This document shows positions 20,683 to 29,123 of a stretch of DNA of 43,227 nt, piece by piece. Source of the DNA: Pseudoalteromonas sp. NBT06-2 (GTDB lineage: Bacteria > Pseudomonadota > Gammaproteobacteria > Enterobacterales > Alteromonadaceae); contig NZ_NQMR01000023.1 of NCBI RefSeq assembly GCF_002276045.1, positions 1 to 43,227 on the forward strand. The letters are read 5' to 3'. The position numbers and the translations under genes are program-made. The notes under the pieces are model-generated. The model had not been told where the DNA came from. It saw nothing but the letters and a program-made list of their open reading frames with translations, and did not search any database. Each line of letters starts with the position of its first letter. Positions within the stretch are counted from its first letter, which is position 1.

Positions 20683-20800
20683 ATTAATTGCAAAATCCTG
20701 GCTCTTGTAATCAATGCACTCTGTACAACTACTACTTGCTACATAAAATTATATCGGTGACGGTCGATAAATTGCTCCAAAAGCCCTAACGGGCTTTTTT
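20682..20800 (+). ncRNA. Candidate iron-regulated small RNA (RyhB-like in logic)
   Basis: The transcript predicted from the Fur-box promoter would begin near 20682 and end at the terminator at 20779-20800, giving about 115-120 nt. The stretch has no credible reading frame with a ribosome-binding site. It contains an unpaired C/A/U-rich region (ACAACTACTACTTGCTACAT, about 20725-20744) suited to target pairing, and a U-tail as in Hfq-bound sRNAs. This layout (Fur box on the -10, short non-coding transcript, terminator) is that of RyhB. I see no convincing sequence match to E. coli RyhB beyond a short TTGCT-ACAT, so it is named by architecture only. Confidence 0.6.
20779..20800 (+). terminator. 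Rho-independent terminator of the candidate sRNA
   Basis: AAAAGCCC (20779-20786), loop TAAC, GGGCTTTTTT (20791-20800): a GC-rich stem with a U-run, the clearest intrinsic terminator in this part of the window. Confidence 0.9.
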
Positions 20801-20892
20801 ATTGCCTAAAATAAAATTATTAAAGTTAATGCGCATCATTTTTTTCATAACAAAATAAAGTACAATATCTAAAAAATCACACAGGTTAAGCA

Positions 20893-21117
20893 ATGAAAAC
20901 ACATTCAACTAAAGGAGAATTAAAAATAATACCTTTAGTATTAATCGCTATTGCTTTAGTGATAGCAGGCCATTTTTTAATGAAGCCTATTTTTTATAAT
21001 ACGCTTTGGGTTGAATATTCATTAGCGCTCTTACCTTTTCTTTTAATTTTATTAGTCGTCTGGGCCTTTAAAATCGCAATTAAAAATGAAAACAACAATG
21101 ATGATCGGATTAACTAG
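20893..21117 (+). CDS. Small two-helix membrane protein
   Basis: A 74-residue hypothetical protein. Two hydrophobic helices are visible: IIPLVLIAIALVIAGHFLM (13-31) and YSLALLPFLLILLVVWAFKI (42-61), with a charged, Asn-rich tail (AIKNENNNDDRIN). There is no signal peptide cleavage site, so it should be an inner-membrane hairpin. ATG 20893 is preceded by AGGTTAAGCA, a modest ribosome-binding site. It stands alone after the sRNA terminator. I do not recognise a family. Confidence 0.6.
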   Translation: MKTHSTKGELKIIPLVLIAIALVIAGHFLMKPIFYNTLWVEYSLALLPFLLILLVVWAFKIAIKNENNNDDRIN

Positions 21118-21472
21118 TCATCTCTATGTCAGCAGAAGTAGGATAATAAAACAGTCGATAAAGCTTTTTTCATGTTAATTTAATCCACTTTAAGAACAAT
21201 TAAAATGCACAGTGATATCTGGTATTCTCGGGCACAAGGGATATGCTTTGGTGGAGTATAGGAAGAATAAACGCCATTTCTCCTGAAACCTAAAGTATGC
21301 TATCAGTCTTTTGTTTTCATATTCTGCCGTTATTCCTCTTTTATGACTATGAGCTATCCCAATTTAGGGTGTTTGTGCGACTCATTCGACTGGCTTCTGG
21401 CAGTTTAAGGTAAAAAGACAAAAGTTCCCATGCTGTTATACAAACCAGCTGTTTTGATTTATTCACTTTTGA
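21118..21472. other. Non-coding stretch before the IS91 fragment
   Basis: This region has no reading frame with coding character on either strand. Being immediately downstream of the IS91-like transposase 3' end, part of it may be the non-coding terminal region of that element, but I see no diagnostic end sequence. Confidence 0.35.
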
Positions 21473-21900
21473 TCATTCAAATAAGTTGAACTGAGGCGGT
21501 GCGCGACTTTCTGGCAAGTCTTTACTATCAGTTTTTGCTGGCATTATTGTCCAAATGGCTGAGTATTTTTTTCAATCACCACCGGATCGTCTATACACGC
21601 AATGACCTTAACCACGCCGCCACATTGATCACACATTTCAATATCTATCCCAAAAACACGCTTTAATCTTTGCGCCCAGGTCATTGAGTTACGCTTATTT
21701 TTATCGATTTTCTCTTCGACATTATTGTCCAGCATCGACTGCGGCACTGATTTGCTTTGTTTATTATTAGGTGTCACCTCCGCTCTTTGCTTACTGTTTG
21801 GTGCAAAAACACCATGAAACCTTGTTAGGTTCACCCTTGGTTTTGGTACCAAGGCCACTAAACGGGCGATAAAATCCAATGGCTCAAAGAGCACGCGAGT
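21473..21900 (-). pseudogene. C-terminal fragment of an IS91-family transposase
   Basis: Remnant of the Y2 rolling-circle transposase of IS91. It reads FEPLDFIARLVALVPKPRVN, then RFHGVFAPNSKQR, WAQRLKRVFGIDIEMCDQCGG with a CxxCGG pair, and VVKVIACIDDPVVI, all typical of the IS91 C-terminus. The frame ends at 21544 after PFGQ. One base shifted, it continues MPAKTDSKDLPESRAPPQFN to LFE at 21473-21475, the usual end of the protein, so a frameshift sits near 21545. The N-terminal two thirds, with the catalytic tyrosines, are missing; the fragment stops at 21900, ten bases before the inverted repeat of the adjoining RAYT element. The GC-richer codon use also marks it as acquired. Confidence 0.85.
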
Positions 21901-21909
21901 GAACCGTCA

Positions 21910-22839
21910 GGGTCAGGTCTTGCATTATGCAATGTTCGGGAAGGTTAACTATAGCTAGTTAACTTTTTTTACTTTTGGGCTTATTTATGAGCCGACCATT
22001 TACGACTTCAGTTTACAGGTGCTTTGTATCATGCCACATCGCGTGGGAATGAACGTAATCCCATTTATCGGGATGATGACGATTTTGCATTGTTTATGAC
22101 GGTGTTAACATCGGTTTGCGAGCGATTTAATTGGGTTATTCATTCGTATTGTTTAATGACCAACCATTATCATTTATTAGTTGAAACACCAGATGCGAAT
22201 CTTGCCAAAGGGATGCGGCAGCTTAATGGTGTTTATACTCAGCAGTTTAATCGCAAACACCAACGTGTTGGTCATTTATTTCAAGGCCGTTATAAAAGTA
22301 TCTTGGTTGATAAAGACAGCTATTTGTTAGAGTTATGCCGTTATATTGTGCTTAATCCGGTGTGCGCAAAAGGCATGGTTGATTCGCCTGTAAAGTGGCC
22401 TTGGAGCAGTTATCAGGAAGCCATTGGTGTAAGAGCTTCACCCGAATGGTTGGCAACCGATGCGCTACTTTTATTATTTGCAAAGTCTAGAAAGGTTGCC
22501 ATAAAGCGTTATATCGAATTTGTTGCGCAAGGATTAGACGTTGATATTTGGCAGAATTTAAAGAATCAGGTGTTTTTAGGTGGCAGCGAGTTTGTGCAAC
22601 ACCATCTAAAAACAGCTGATGAAGATGCTGACTTAATACTCAGCGAAGTGCCTAAAAAGCAAAAGCGCGCGAACACTTTACCACTCAGCCACTTTAAACA
22701 AACCTATCAAAAAGACCCAAAACAGTGCATGGCAAAAACTTACTTAGTGGGGCAGCACTCAATGAATAAAATAGCGCAAGAGTTTGGTGTACATTATTCA
22801 ACTGTGAGTCGAGCTGTTGCACAATGCAAGACCTGACCC
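21910..22839 (+). mobile_element. RAYT/IS200-like element with 17-bp inverted ends
   Basis: A 930-bp unit bounded by GGGTCAGGTCTTGCATT (21910-21926) and its exact reverse complement AATGCAAGACCTGACCC (22823-22839). The left end also has a small palindrome TTGCATTATGCAA. It encloses a Y1 transposase gene and adjoins the truncated IS91 gene, so it probably inserted there or took part in its deletion. The right end overlaps the last codons of the transposase. Confidence 0.8.
21987..22836 (+). pseudogene. REP-associated Y1 (HUH) transposase, frameshifted near its start
   Basis: Single-strand DNA transposase of the RAYT (TnpA_REP) group. ATG 21987 gives MSRPF, but one extra T in the CCATTTACGA run throws it off. 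Without that T the text would read MSRPLRLQFTGALYHATSRG, the standard RAYT beginning. From 22024 (TTG) the frame is open for 270 residues. It contains the HUH motif TNHYHLLVE (H48, H50), the catalytic tyrosine in CRYIVLNPV (Y107), and a C-terminal HTH (KIAQEFGVHYSTVSRAV). A start at TTG 22024 would lose the first beta strand. The shift is in a short T-run, so it may be recent or a read error. It lies inside 17-bp inverted repeats. Confidence 0.85.
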
Positions 22840-23010
22840 CGTTGGTGTTGGTGGTCGTTCGCCTTTTAGTGATTTTATATCCTGTTAAAAAACCTACAGT
22901 GGTTGATAATATTTACAAAGACATATTTTAAAATTAAGATTCTGGTCAACATGTCGATATATTGGGTATAACTATAATTGATATGAACAAAAAGATATAA
23001 AGGGATTTTT

Positions 23011-24825
23011 ATGAATATTATCGGTAAAAACAACTTTCTAAATAATATGTCTCCTACAGTTAGGACTCAAGACACATCTATAAAACAAGAGTTTGATAAA
23101 AATCAAAACACTTCTAACATCAAGAGTAGCTCTCTAGGAACTTATCGTATAGATAGATTACTGGATAAAGTAACATTACATAGTCTTAAGACAGCAAGCG
23201 TTAAAAATTTATTTGTGGATGATATAGGAAATAATAATATTAGTAAGACAAACAGCACTCCAACAGGTGCATTAATGTCCATAATGAATAACCCAACGAG
23301 TGCCACTAGTAAAAGCAATAATATAATTCAAAATATATTTTCTGAAATCGGTAATTTGAATACCAATCAAAAGCGTTTATTTCTTTCAAATGCACAAAAT
23401 ACTAAAAATGAATTATTTCAACAAGTTTCAGATAATATAGATAAAAAAAAACCGAATAATAAATACATTTCAAATATACCAGACCTACAATTAAGTTTTT
23501 CTATTACCACTCAAGATGGAGATAAAATTTCCGTAGACATTAATAAAAATATGTATAAGTCACCTGAAGATGACAAAAACCTATTTGCATTTACCTATCA
23601 AGTTGAAGGGGAACTATCTATCAAAGAGCAAAAAGCATTAGATAATTTATATAAAGATATTGGTAAAGTGAGCGATAACTTGTTTACTTCAGTTGAAAAT
23701 AGAAATATCTCGCAAACAATAAACCTGAAGGAATCTTTTGATAGCTCTATCCTCAGTGGCTTTAATATAAACTTCAGTGGCAAAAATGAAGAGCACAATC
23801 CATCTTCGTATAATAAACGTGATGAATTTACTTACAGTTATAAGATAAACCAAGAAACAAATATGCAAACATTGGAAGTTGGAATTGAATTTAAAAAGCA
23901 AAATTTGCATTTTGATTTAAATACTTCTCTTACTGGAAGCTATGATGAAGGGCGCCTCAATGCATATATTGACGAAGTAAAGCGAGATACTATTGAGTTT
24001 AAAAAAGAGACTATAAAAGACTCCGGAGATTTTATCCAAGAAAACTTAAATATCAATGATAAATTTATGTATGACAGTTTCAAGTCAATGTTTCAAACAC
24101 AAACCCAGACTAATACTGAACTTGTAAAAGACGCAGACACCTTAAATGCTTTTTATAACAACAGTGTTAATACAGGCTATCACGGTTTACAAAGTAAAAG
24201 CGCGGATAGGAAGCAGAAAATATCAACGTTAGCGGATTTTAATTTTAACATTATTGCAAACCATACCAGCCAATTTTTCTTGGAGCAAAAAACTCAAATA
24301 ACAGAAACTGACAATGGGAAAAACCTAAGCCAAAGCCGCTCATTTGAAGCAATTACTGGTGGACCAATTAGTGATGTTATAGGATTGTTTTATGCAACAA
24401 AAGAGTCGAGACATGAGCTATCAGTCAATATTAATAAACAAGGTGCAGTTACCAACCTTGAGCAAACTTCACTAAAAGAGAATGATAGTGTTTATTTGAG
24501 TTTTAAAAACACACCAAATAAGGGAAGTACTTATACGACTGCAAATACAAATGAACAGACAAGTAAAGTTAGTATCACAGATAATAAATTTAGAGAAAGT
24601 TATCAAAATAGTACAGGTGAAAGGTTTTATGTTGGTCAATGGAAAGAAGATGATAAAATGGGTATTAGAAATTTATTTAGTGTGTCTGTAAATTTTGGCG
24701 CGCAATTAAAACTTGACATTATTAGACAACTTTCAACTGAAAAAGACAGTAAGTTTTCAAATTCACATCAAGATATAAGTTTTTCTGCAAAAAAATATAT
24801 AAACCTTGTTGCTGCAATAAATTAA
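23011..24825 (+). CDS. Large Asn/Ser/Lys-rich protein of unknown function
   Basis: A 604-residue protein that I do not recognise with confidence. It has no signal peptide, membrane helix or known catalytic motif. Residues 1-150 are low-complexity and rich in Asn, Ser, Thr and Lys, likely disordered. Residues about 157-260 look folded (LSFSITTQDGDKISVDI, then FTYQVEGELSIKEQKALDNL), with a strand-helix pattern faintly like the DUF5610 type. A second similar beta-rich stretch (about 280-320) and a C-terminal beta region (about 540-604) follow. ATG 23011 has AAAGGGA upstream. It is a single gene between two HUH-transposase elements with its own terminator at 25057. Composition and setting suggest acquired accessory DNA. 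Confidence 0.7.
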   Translation: MNIIGKNNFLNNMSPTVRTQDTSIKQEFDKNQNTSNIKSSSLGTYRIDRLLDKVTLHSLKTASVKNLFVDDIGNNNISKTNSTPTGALMSIMNNPTSATSKSNNIIQNIFSEIGNLNTNQKRLFLSNAQNTKNELFQQVSDNIDKKKPNNKYISNIPDLQLSFSITTQDGDKISVDINKNMYKSPEDDKNLFAFTYQVEGELSIKEQKALDNLYKDIGKVSDNLFTSVENRNISQTINLKESFDSSILSGFNINFSGKNEEHNPSSYNKRDEFTYSYKINQETNMQTLEVGIEFKKQNLHFDLNTSLTGSYDEGRLNAYIDEVKRDTIEFKKETIKDSGDFIQENLNINDKFMYDSFKSMFQTQTQTNTELVKDADTLNAFYNNSVNTGYHGLQSKSADRKQKISTLADFNFNIIANHTSQFFLEQKTQITETDNGKNLSQSRSFEAITGGPISDVIGLFYATKESRHELSVNINKQGAVTNLEQTSLKENDSVYLSFKNTPNKGSTYTTANTNEQTSKVSITDNKFRESYQNSTGERFYVGQWKEDDKMGIRNLFSVSVNFGAQLKLDIIRQLSTEKDSKFSNSHQDISFSAKKYINLVAAIN

Positions 24826-25205
24826 TTAACCGCAGATCTACATAAGAAACTATTTATCTAGCCGAGTTATTCTAATACTCGTGATGAGTTAATTAAATAT
24901 GGAATTGAAATGGACAGCCTTTCTTATGGTGGCAACAATTTTCACAAGTTAATAAACAATGGTCTATGTAACATCCTGTTGTATTTAAACCATTAGCGAT
25001 AAGGTAATATCTTCTTATTTATTAACTATTTAGTTAATATGCATAATCAATAAAAGAAAGGCACTTTAGGTGCCTTTTTTATGTCTTGTGAATTAGTGTA
25101 ATAACCAAAGATACACTTTGTTACAGATGATGGATCTTGTTACGTCAAATTATCAGCTAATAAATATAATGACATGGCGTTTAAAAATTAAAGGAAATAA
25201 ATACC
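24826..25205. other. Intergenic region with one terminator
   Basis: No coding sequence is seen. The only clear element is the terminator at 25057-25080. ATG 25206 is preceded by AAAGGAAA at about 25190-25197, the ribosome-binding site of the porin gene. Confidence 0.5.
25057..25080 (+). terminator. Rho-independent terminator
   Basis: AAAGGCAC (25057-25064), loop TTTAG, GTGCCTTT (25070-25077) and further T residues. It probably ends transcription of the 604-residue gene, whose stop is 230 bp upstream. Confidence 0.85.
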
Positions 25206-26048
25206 ATGAACATCAATTTAAATAAATTCTCTTTCGCAGCGCTAGCATTATTAGTCACAAGCTTTACAAGTAACTTGTTAGCAGCTGATATTTCTCACAC
25301 TCTGAGAAAAACACAACAAGATAATACCACTGAAAACTATTTTGAACTGGGTTTAGGGTTAGCCACAGGTGCAGGCCCTACAGTTGAAGAAGATAAAGAT
25401 AATGAATGGGCAGGCGGCTATCTAATTATAAATGGAAGTTATAATTGGCGCGGATTTTTTATAGAAAAGTTTGGTGAAAGTACAGACCCATTATTATTAG
25501 GTTATAACGCTTATACAAGTGATAACTGGTCGTTTGATGTTGTTTTAGCGCCAAAGGGTCGTGGTATTCAAGGTGGTGAGGATGATAGATTTAACGGTTT
25601 AGATGATCGCGATTCAGCTACAATGTTTGGTGGCCGTTTAACCGGATATATTCATGATAATATTATACAATTTTCAGTTAAACACAATATAGGTAGTAAT
25701 CATAATGGCACAACGGCATCAGCTTTAATTGGTCGGAATTGGCAAGTTAGAAATTGGAATTTTCATTCAATGGCTGGTGTACAATTTTTTGATGCTAAAT
25801 TAAATGATTATTACTTAGGTATCTCTGCTGAAGAAGCTGCAAGAACAGATTTTAACGAGTATACAGCTGGTTCAAACTTCAATCTAACAGCAGAGGTTGG
25901 CGTGACTTACCCTATAACAGAAGATTGGGTATTTCGCTCTACCGCACGTTTTGCACAATTTTTAGGAGACAAAACTGATAGTCCTATTTTTGTAGATAAA
26001 CAAGATAATGCGATGTCACTTTCAACTAACATTAGCTACGTTTTTTAA
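25206..26048 (+). CDS. MipA/OmpV-family outer-membrane protein
   Basis: Outer-membrane beta-barrel of the MipA/OmpV type (280 residues). The signal peptide is residues 1-27 (FAALALLVTSFTSNLLAAD). The mature part has the family layout: ELGLGLATGAGPTVEEDKDN, YLIINGSYNWRGFFIE, the strand VVLAPKGRGI, ATMFGGRLTGY, and alternating strands to the end. The last residues SLSTNISYVF end in Phe, the BAM recognition residue. In E. coli MipA scaffolds MltA; other members respond to osmolarity or to polymyxin-like stress. A DUF3019 remnant begins 12 bp downstream. Such pairs are often followed by a two-component system, which is absent here. Confidence 0.88.
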   Translation: MNINLNKFSFAALALLVTSFTSNLLAADISHTLRKTQQDNTTENYFELGLGLATGAGPTVEEDKDNEWAGGYLIINGSYNWRGFFIEKFGESTDPLLLGYNAYTSDNWSFDVVLAPKGRGIQGGEDDRFNGLDDRDSATMFGGRLTGYIHDNIIQFSVKHNIGSNHNGTTASALIGRNWQVRNWNFHSMAGVQFFDAKLNDYYLGISAEEAARTDFNEYTAGSNFNLTAEVGVTYPITEDWVFRSTARFAQFLGDKTDSPIFVDKQDNAMSLSTNISYVF

Positions 26049-26060
26049 GAGTACTTGATT

Positions 26061-26214
26061 ATGAAAAAGGACATTTTTATCACTCAAAGAACCTTATAAC
26101 TGCTATTTAATATCTGCGATAACTTGTTTGCTAATGCCATTCACATCAAGTGCATCGGAGCCTAATGCGAGTCTAGTTGTGACACCTAAAAACTGTGTTG
26201 CTTTGCAAGAATAG
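26061..26214 (+). pseudogene. 5' remnant of a DUF3019 protein
   Basis: ATG 26061 opens MKKDIFITQRT; after a one-base shift it reads LISAITCLLMPFTSSASEPN, a good signal peptide. SLVVTPKNCVALQE then follows, which fits the start of DUF3019 proteins (vTPk.Cval..G..C). A TAG at 26212-26214 ends it, exactly where a 13-bp tandem repeat begins, and the remaining two thirds are gone. It lies 12 bp after the MipA/OmpV gene, the usual partner of DUF3019 genes. Confidence 0.55.
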
Positions 26215-26249
26215 TTTAATCAAATAGTTTAATCAAATAGTTTAATCAG
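26211..26249 (+). repeat. 13-bp tandem repeat, three copies
   Basis: ATAGTTTAATCAA at 26211-26223 and 26224-26236, and ATAGTTTAATCAG at 26237-26249. It directly abuts the left end of the adjoining HUH element and the break of the DUF3019 gene. Confidence 0.88.
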
Positions 26250-27514
26250 ACATCCACTCTAATTAGCATAATTTTAAAACAGAATCATTCCTACCTATTA
26301 AAGGAAAATTAGGATTCATTCAATATCTGAATTCTAAAAATGAGGCATGTTTTACTCAGTGTCTGTATCAAATATCAGCTACTTTTAATTTTTACTGTGT
26401 TTTAGGCAAGTGTTTTTCTTTGCAGGTCGCATATTATGTGTTTGGTAGAAGTAAATTGGGTTTTAAGCCAGTAATCGCTCGCAATTACTCACACTTATTC
26501 TGCGTTTTATAGCTAAGTGTTCACAATAGCCAGTGAGTGAATTCGGTCGCCCTACTGCGCCTTTGAATACTTTGCTAAATTGCGTGGTGAGTGTGAGCCA
26601 GTTTTCGGGGGTAATGTTGAGTCGCTCTAAAATAGGAAGATGATGGTGTTCTATGAGCCCGCGTTTGTCCTCACGCATGCAGCGGCCTGTGAGTTCAACC
26701 AGTTCTAAGTAGCTTGTTAGCTCGAATGGTAAGCCTTTAGGCATGTGTTTTCTAGGGCTACCTGCAAAGCGTATTAGCGCTTTGGGTTGTTTGCCCTCTT
26801 TAGCTAAGTGGATGCGCTTTTGTATACTGGTATGGTTCGATTCTTCGGGAGTTGTTGCCATTTTTGCCCGTATGGGGTTTAAATCTACGTAGGCCATGCA
26901 AGCACCAAGTGCCGCTTCATCAAGTAAGGCCTGGGATTTAAAGCGCCCCTCCCAAAAACGCCCTGTGCATTTATCTTCTCTGTTGGCTTTACGGGCAATG
27001 TCTTCATTGAGTATGCGCATAAACCAGCTAATGTCAGCTAACCGTATTCGGTATTGTTCAGTGGTTTGGTTTAAAAATAGTTGCTGGGCTTTATCAAGCT
27101 TGTCACCTTGTAGGTATTTTTGTGTCAATAAGGTGCCTTTAAACAGTTTATGCCAGCGAATTATCACCGCTTTATCACTCAAACGTTGGGCTTTTTTATC
27201 ATCCACAAATAGTACCACATGGGTGTGATTGCTCATCACTGCATAAGCACACACATCAATGCAAAATACTTTGCCAAGAGCAAGTAATTTATCTTCTACC
27301 CATTGCCTGCGGTGTTCATAGCTTTTACCAGTAAAAGTGTCTTCACCGCACAAATACGCACGACGAACACAACGAGAAATACAATGGTAGTATTTGGTAT
27401 CCGTTAAACTCACTTGCCTTTTACGTGCAATTGCCATGGGTGTTTGCCTATCTTTTAAGCTGATTATTAAAACATAGGCCAAAGGATTGGATTGGTCAAA
27501 TTAGAGTGGGTGTC
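26249..27514 (-). mobile_element. IS200/RAYT-like element with near-perfect inverted ends
   Basis: A 1266-bp unit bounded by GACATCCACTCTAATT (26249-26264) and AATTAGAGTGGGTGTC (27499-27514), inverted repeats with one mismatch in 16. It contains a full-length Y1 transposase on the minus strand. A 200-bp non-coding stretch follows the transposase stop inside the element. It is inserted between the broken DUF3019 gene and a broken P-loop ATPase gene. Confidence 0.78.
26463..27437 (-). CDS. Y1 (HUH) transposase, REP-associated type
   Basis: Intact single-strand DNA transposase of 324 residues. It has the HUH pair in VMSNHTHVVLFVD (H71, H73) and the catalytic tyrosine in CMAYVDLNPIRAK. GRFWEGRFKSQALLDE and SRCVRRAYLCG are typical of the long RAYT-like group, with a C-terminal extension of unknown role. 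I start at ATG 27437, the family start (MAIARKRQVSL), rather than the in-frame 27482 codon that reaches toward the element end. The codon usage is less AT-rich than neighbouring genes. It should nick and rejoin the element's 16-bp ends or related dispersed palindromes. Confidence 0.9.
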   Translation of the reverse strand: MAIARKRQVSLTDTKYYHCISRCVRRAYLCGEDTFTGKSYEHRRQWVEDKLLALGKVFCIDVCAYAVMSNHTHVVLFVDDKKAQRLSDKAVIIRWHKLFKGTLLTQKYLQGDKLDKAQQLFLNQTTEQYRIRLADISWFMRILNEDIARKANREDKCTGRFWEGRFKSQALLDEAALGACMAYVDLNPIRAKMATTPEESNHTSIQKRIHLAKEGKQPKALIRFAGSPRKHMPKGLPFELTSYLELVELTGRCMREDKRGLIEHHHLPILERLNITPENWLTLTTQFSKVFKGAVGRPNSLTGYCEHLAIKRRISVSNCERLLA

Positions 27515-27608
27515 TTTTTTATTTGTTATAAGCCGCACCCACACTGGTTAGAAATGTTGGGTTACCAACGGTTCCAACAAGCAGCTTAAAAACTCTGCTA
27601 TTACGAAG

Positions 27609-27864
27609 CTATATTATGCCCATCGATGGGTAGGTTTTCGTATGCCTAATGTTCAGTAAAACATGCCTTTTTTGAACCATGCCAACCTTACCATGTTTTT
27701 TTAAACCCAAAGCAATAAATGCAGCCGAAGTTGTTTTGCCAACTCCTTTAGCACCCATAATCGAAATCACAGGTACACCTTGCGCTAGCAGCATATCACT
27801 TTTATGAGTGGACTCACTTTTTCTACTTTAGTTTCTATCCCCATATGCTTTAACCATATTTCAT
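27609..27864 (-). pseudogene. Fragment of a P-loop (ParA/MinD-like) ATPase
   Basis: The minus strand reads EIWLKHMGIETKVEKVSPLI, shifts frame near 27795, and continues SDMLLAQGVPVISIMGAKGV then GKTTSAAFIALGLKKHGKVG. The GAKGVGKTT segment is a Walker A loop of the deviant ParA/ArsA sort. The matching sequence ends after GMVQK, and unrelated residues run to the stop at 27609. Only some 70 codons of a normally 250-residue protein are left. Family recognition rests on the P-loop alone. Confidence 0.5.
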
Positions 27865-27902
27865 ATTTTCATTAGTATAGTTAAAGATGGGAAAGCTATT
27901 GG

Positions 27903-28634
27903 TTATCGTCTCATATCTTTAAATAATGATAGCTCCCATGGACGCATAGCTAATAATAAACCTATATGTTCACGCTTTTCTAATGGTAAAGTAGCATCAT
28001 CCTGATTTAATATTGCAGCCTCTTTAGTTAATTGATTTAATTTACGTTGAATAATATCGATAGACGACTGAGAGTAAGTTCCCCTTAGATAAAAGCGAAA
28101 ACTATTAGGTGCCTCAAAAGTTGATGCTATAAACTTTGAAATAACATCTTTTTCCATAAATCGTTCTAATGGACCATTCTTAATCCATCTAAAATCTTGA
28201 GCTATTAGTAATTTATAATGATTATCAGGTAATAATTGAATCATCTTTAATTTATCTAACTTAGCCATTAAACGAATGCATTGCAGGGTTTCAATTTTGT
28301 AATGTTCGACTATTTCACTGAATGTCCATGCATCACGTACACATACCGCAACTAGAAATAGCTGTGCATCAGCTACTAACTCTTGTTCTTGCTCTATTGT
28401 TAATTGTGTGAGTTGTTGGTTTTGTTTTTGTGCAATTAAAAATAAGTCCGATAGGTTCATATTTATTAAGCCGCATATTTGCTCTAAGCGTTCTAATGTA
28501 AAACTATTAGACGAAAAAATACGTTTTATATTTGCTTCACTCATATCTAACTGATTAGCGATATCTTTATAGGTTATTTGTTGCTGTCTTAACAGTTGCT
28601 TTAAGGTATTGCTGATCTGAATAATTTGACTCAT
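27903..28634 (-). CDS. XRE-family helix-turn-helix regulator
   Basis: A 243-residue DNA-binding protein. Residues 8-65 form a Cro/C1-type HTH (LKQLLRQQQITYKDIANQLD, then MSEANIKRIFSSNSFTLERL). The remaining 175 residues are a helical C-terminal domain without a recognisable catalytic motif, including WTFSEIVEHYKIETLQCIRLM, which itself resembles a second winged-helix-like segment. Its start ATG 28634 is 148 bp from the divergent small exported protein gene, so it probably controls that gene and the DUF2145 gene. No palindrome stands out between them. Confidence 0.85.
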   Translation of the reverse strand: MSQIIQISNTLKQLLRQQQITYKDIANQLDMSEANIKRIFSSNSFTLERLEQICGLINMNLSDLFLIAQKQNQQLTQLTIEQEQELVADAQLFLVAVCVRDAWTFSEIVEHYKIETLQCIRLMAKLDKLKMIQLLPDNHYKLLIAQDFRWIKNGPLERFMEKDVISKFIASTFEAPNSFRFYLRGTYSQSSIDIIQRKLNQLTKEAAILNQDDATLPLEKREHIGLLLAMRPWELSLFKDMRR

Positions 28635-28782
28635 AAACTTTTAAACTTAAAAAGTATCGTAATAATATACTTAAAGTAACTCTATGTTATACATTTAACA
28701 AGTAAGTTTACATTACCCTCACCCTGTTCTATTGTTCATCTTGTCAACAACAAAACACACAATAAATACAAGGTGAACAAAA

Positions 28783-29109
28783 ATGAAAAATCTAACAACT
28801 TTAAAAACAAGCGCTCTATTAATTTTATCACTAGCAAGCTCAAATGTTATGGCTGACAACTCAGCGCAACATACCAGTAAAGCGGTGAAACATTCCGCTT
28901 TAGCTGTCACTCATGGCGTAGCTTCAACAGCAACTGTCGCCAGTGCTGTTGTTGCAGTGCCTTTAATTGTTGCAGGTAGCGCCAGTTTAGCTGCAGGAAC
29001 TAGCATCGCAGCAAGTAGTGCGAATAGCGGTCCATTAGTTATCACAGAAAAAACAATTACTGTAGACCCTGCTCCGAAAATGGTAATGAAAAAAGATAAT
29101 AAAAAATAA
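28783..29109 (+). CDS. Small Ala-rich exported protein
   Basis: A 108-residue protein with a signal peptide (residues 1-24, ending NVMADN). The mature part has HTSKAVKHSALAVTHGVAST followed by a long Ala/Val segment (VASAVVAVPLIVAGSASLAA) that could insert in a membrane, and a basic tail (PKMVMKKDNKK). Similar small proteins in Alteromonadales accompany DUF2145 genes, and here the DUF2145 gene starts 14 bp downstream, so they form an operon. ATG 28783 has AAGGTGA upstream, a good ribosome-binding site. Function unknown; the amphipathic Ala-rich segment suggests a membrane-surface or envelope role. Confidence 0.75.
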   Translation: MKNLTTLKTSALLILSLASSNVMADNSAQHTSKAVKHSALAVTHGVASTATVASAVVAVPLIVAGSASLAAGTSIAASSANSGPLVITEKTITVDPAPKMVMKKDNKK

Positions 29110-29123
29110 ATAGGATCTCACAA

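Noticed and set aside
20566..20760. A 64-codon open frame over the 15-bp repeats and the Fur box
   Set aside because: It is made of repeat-encoded IIPIK units, has no ribosome-binding site and overlaps the promoter. It is better explained by non-coding DNA.
26211..26249. Three 13-bp repeats considered as a CRISPR or iteron array
   Set aside because: The repeats are directly adjacent with no spacers, only three copies, and no cas or rep gene is near.
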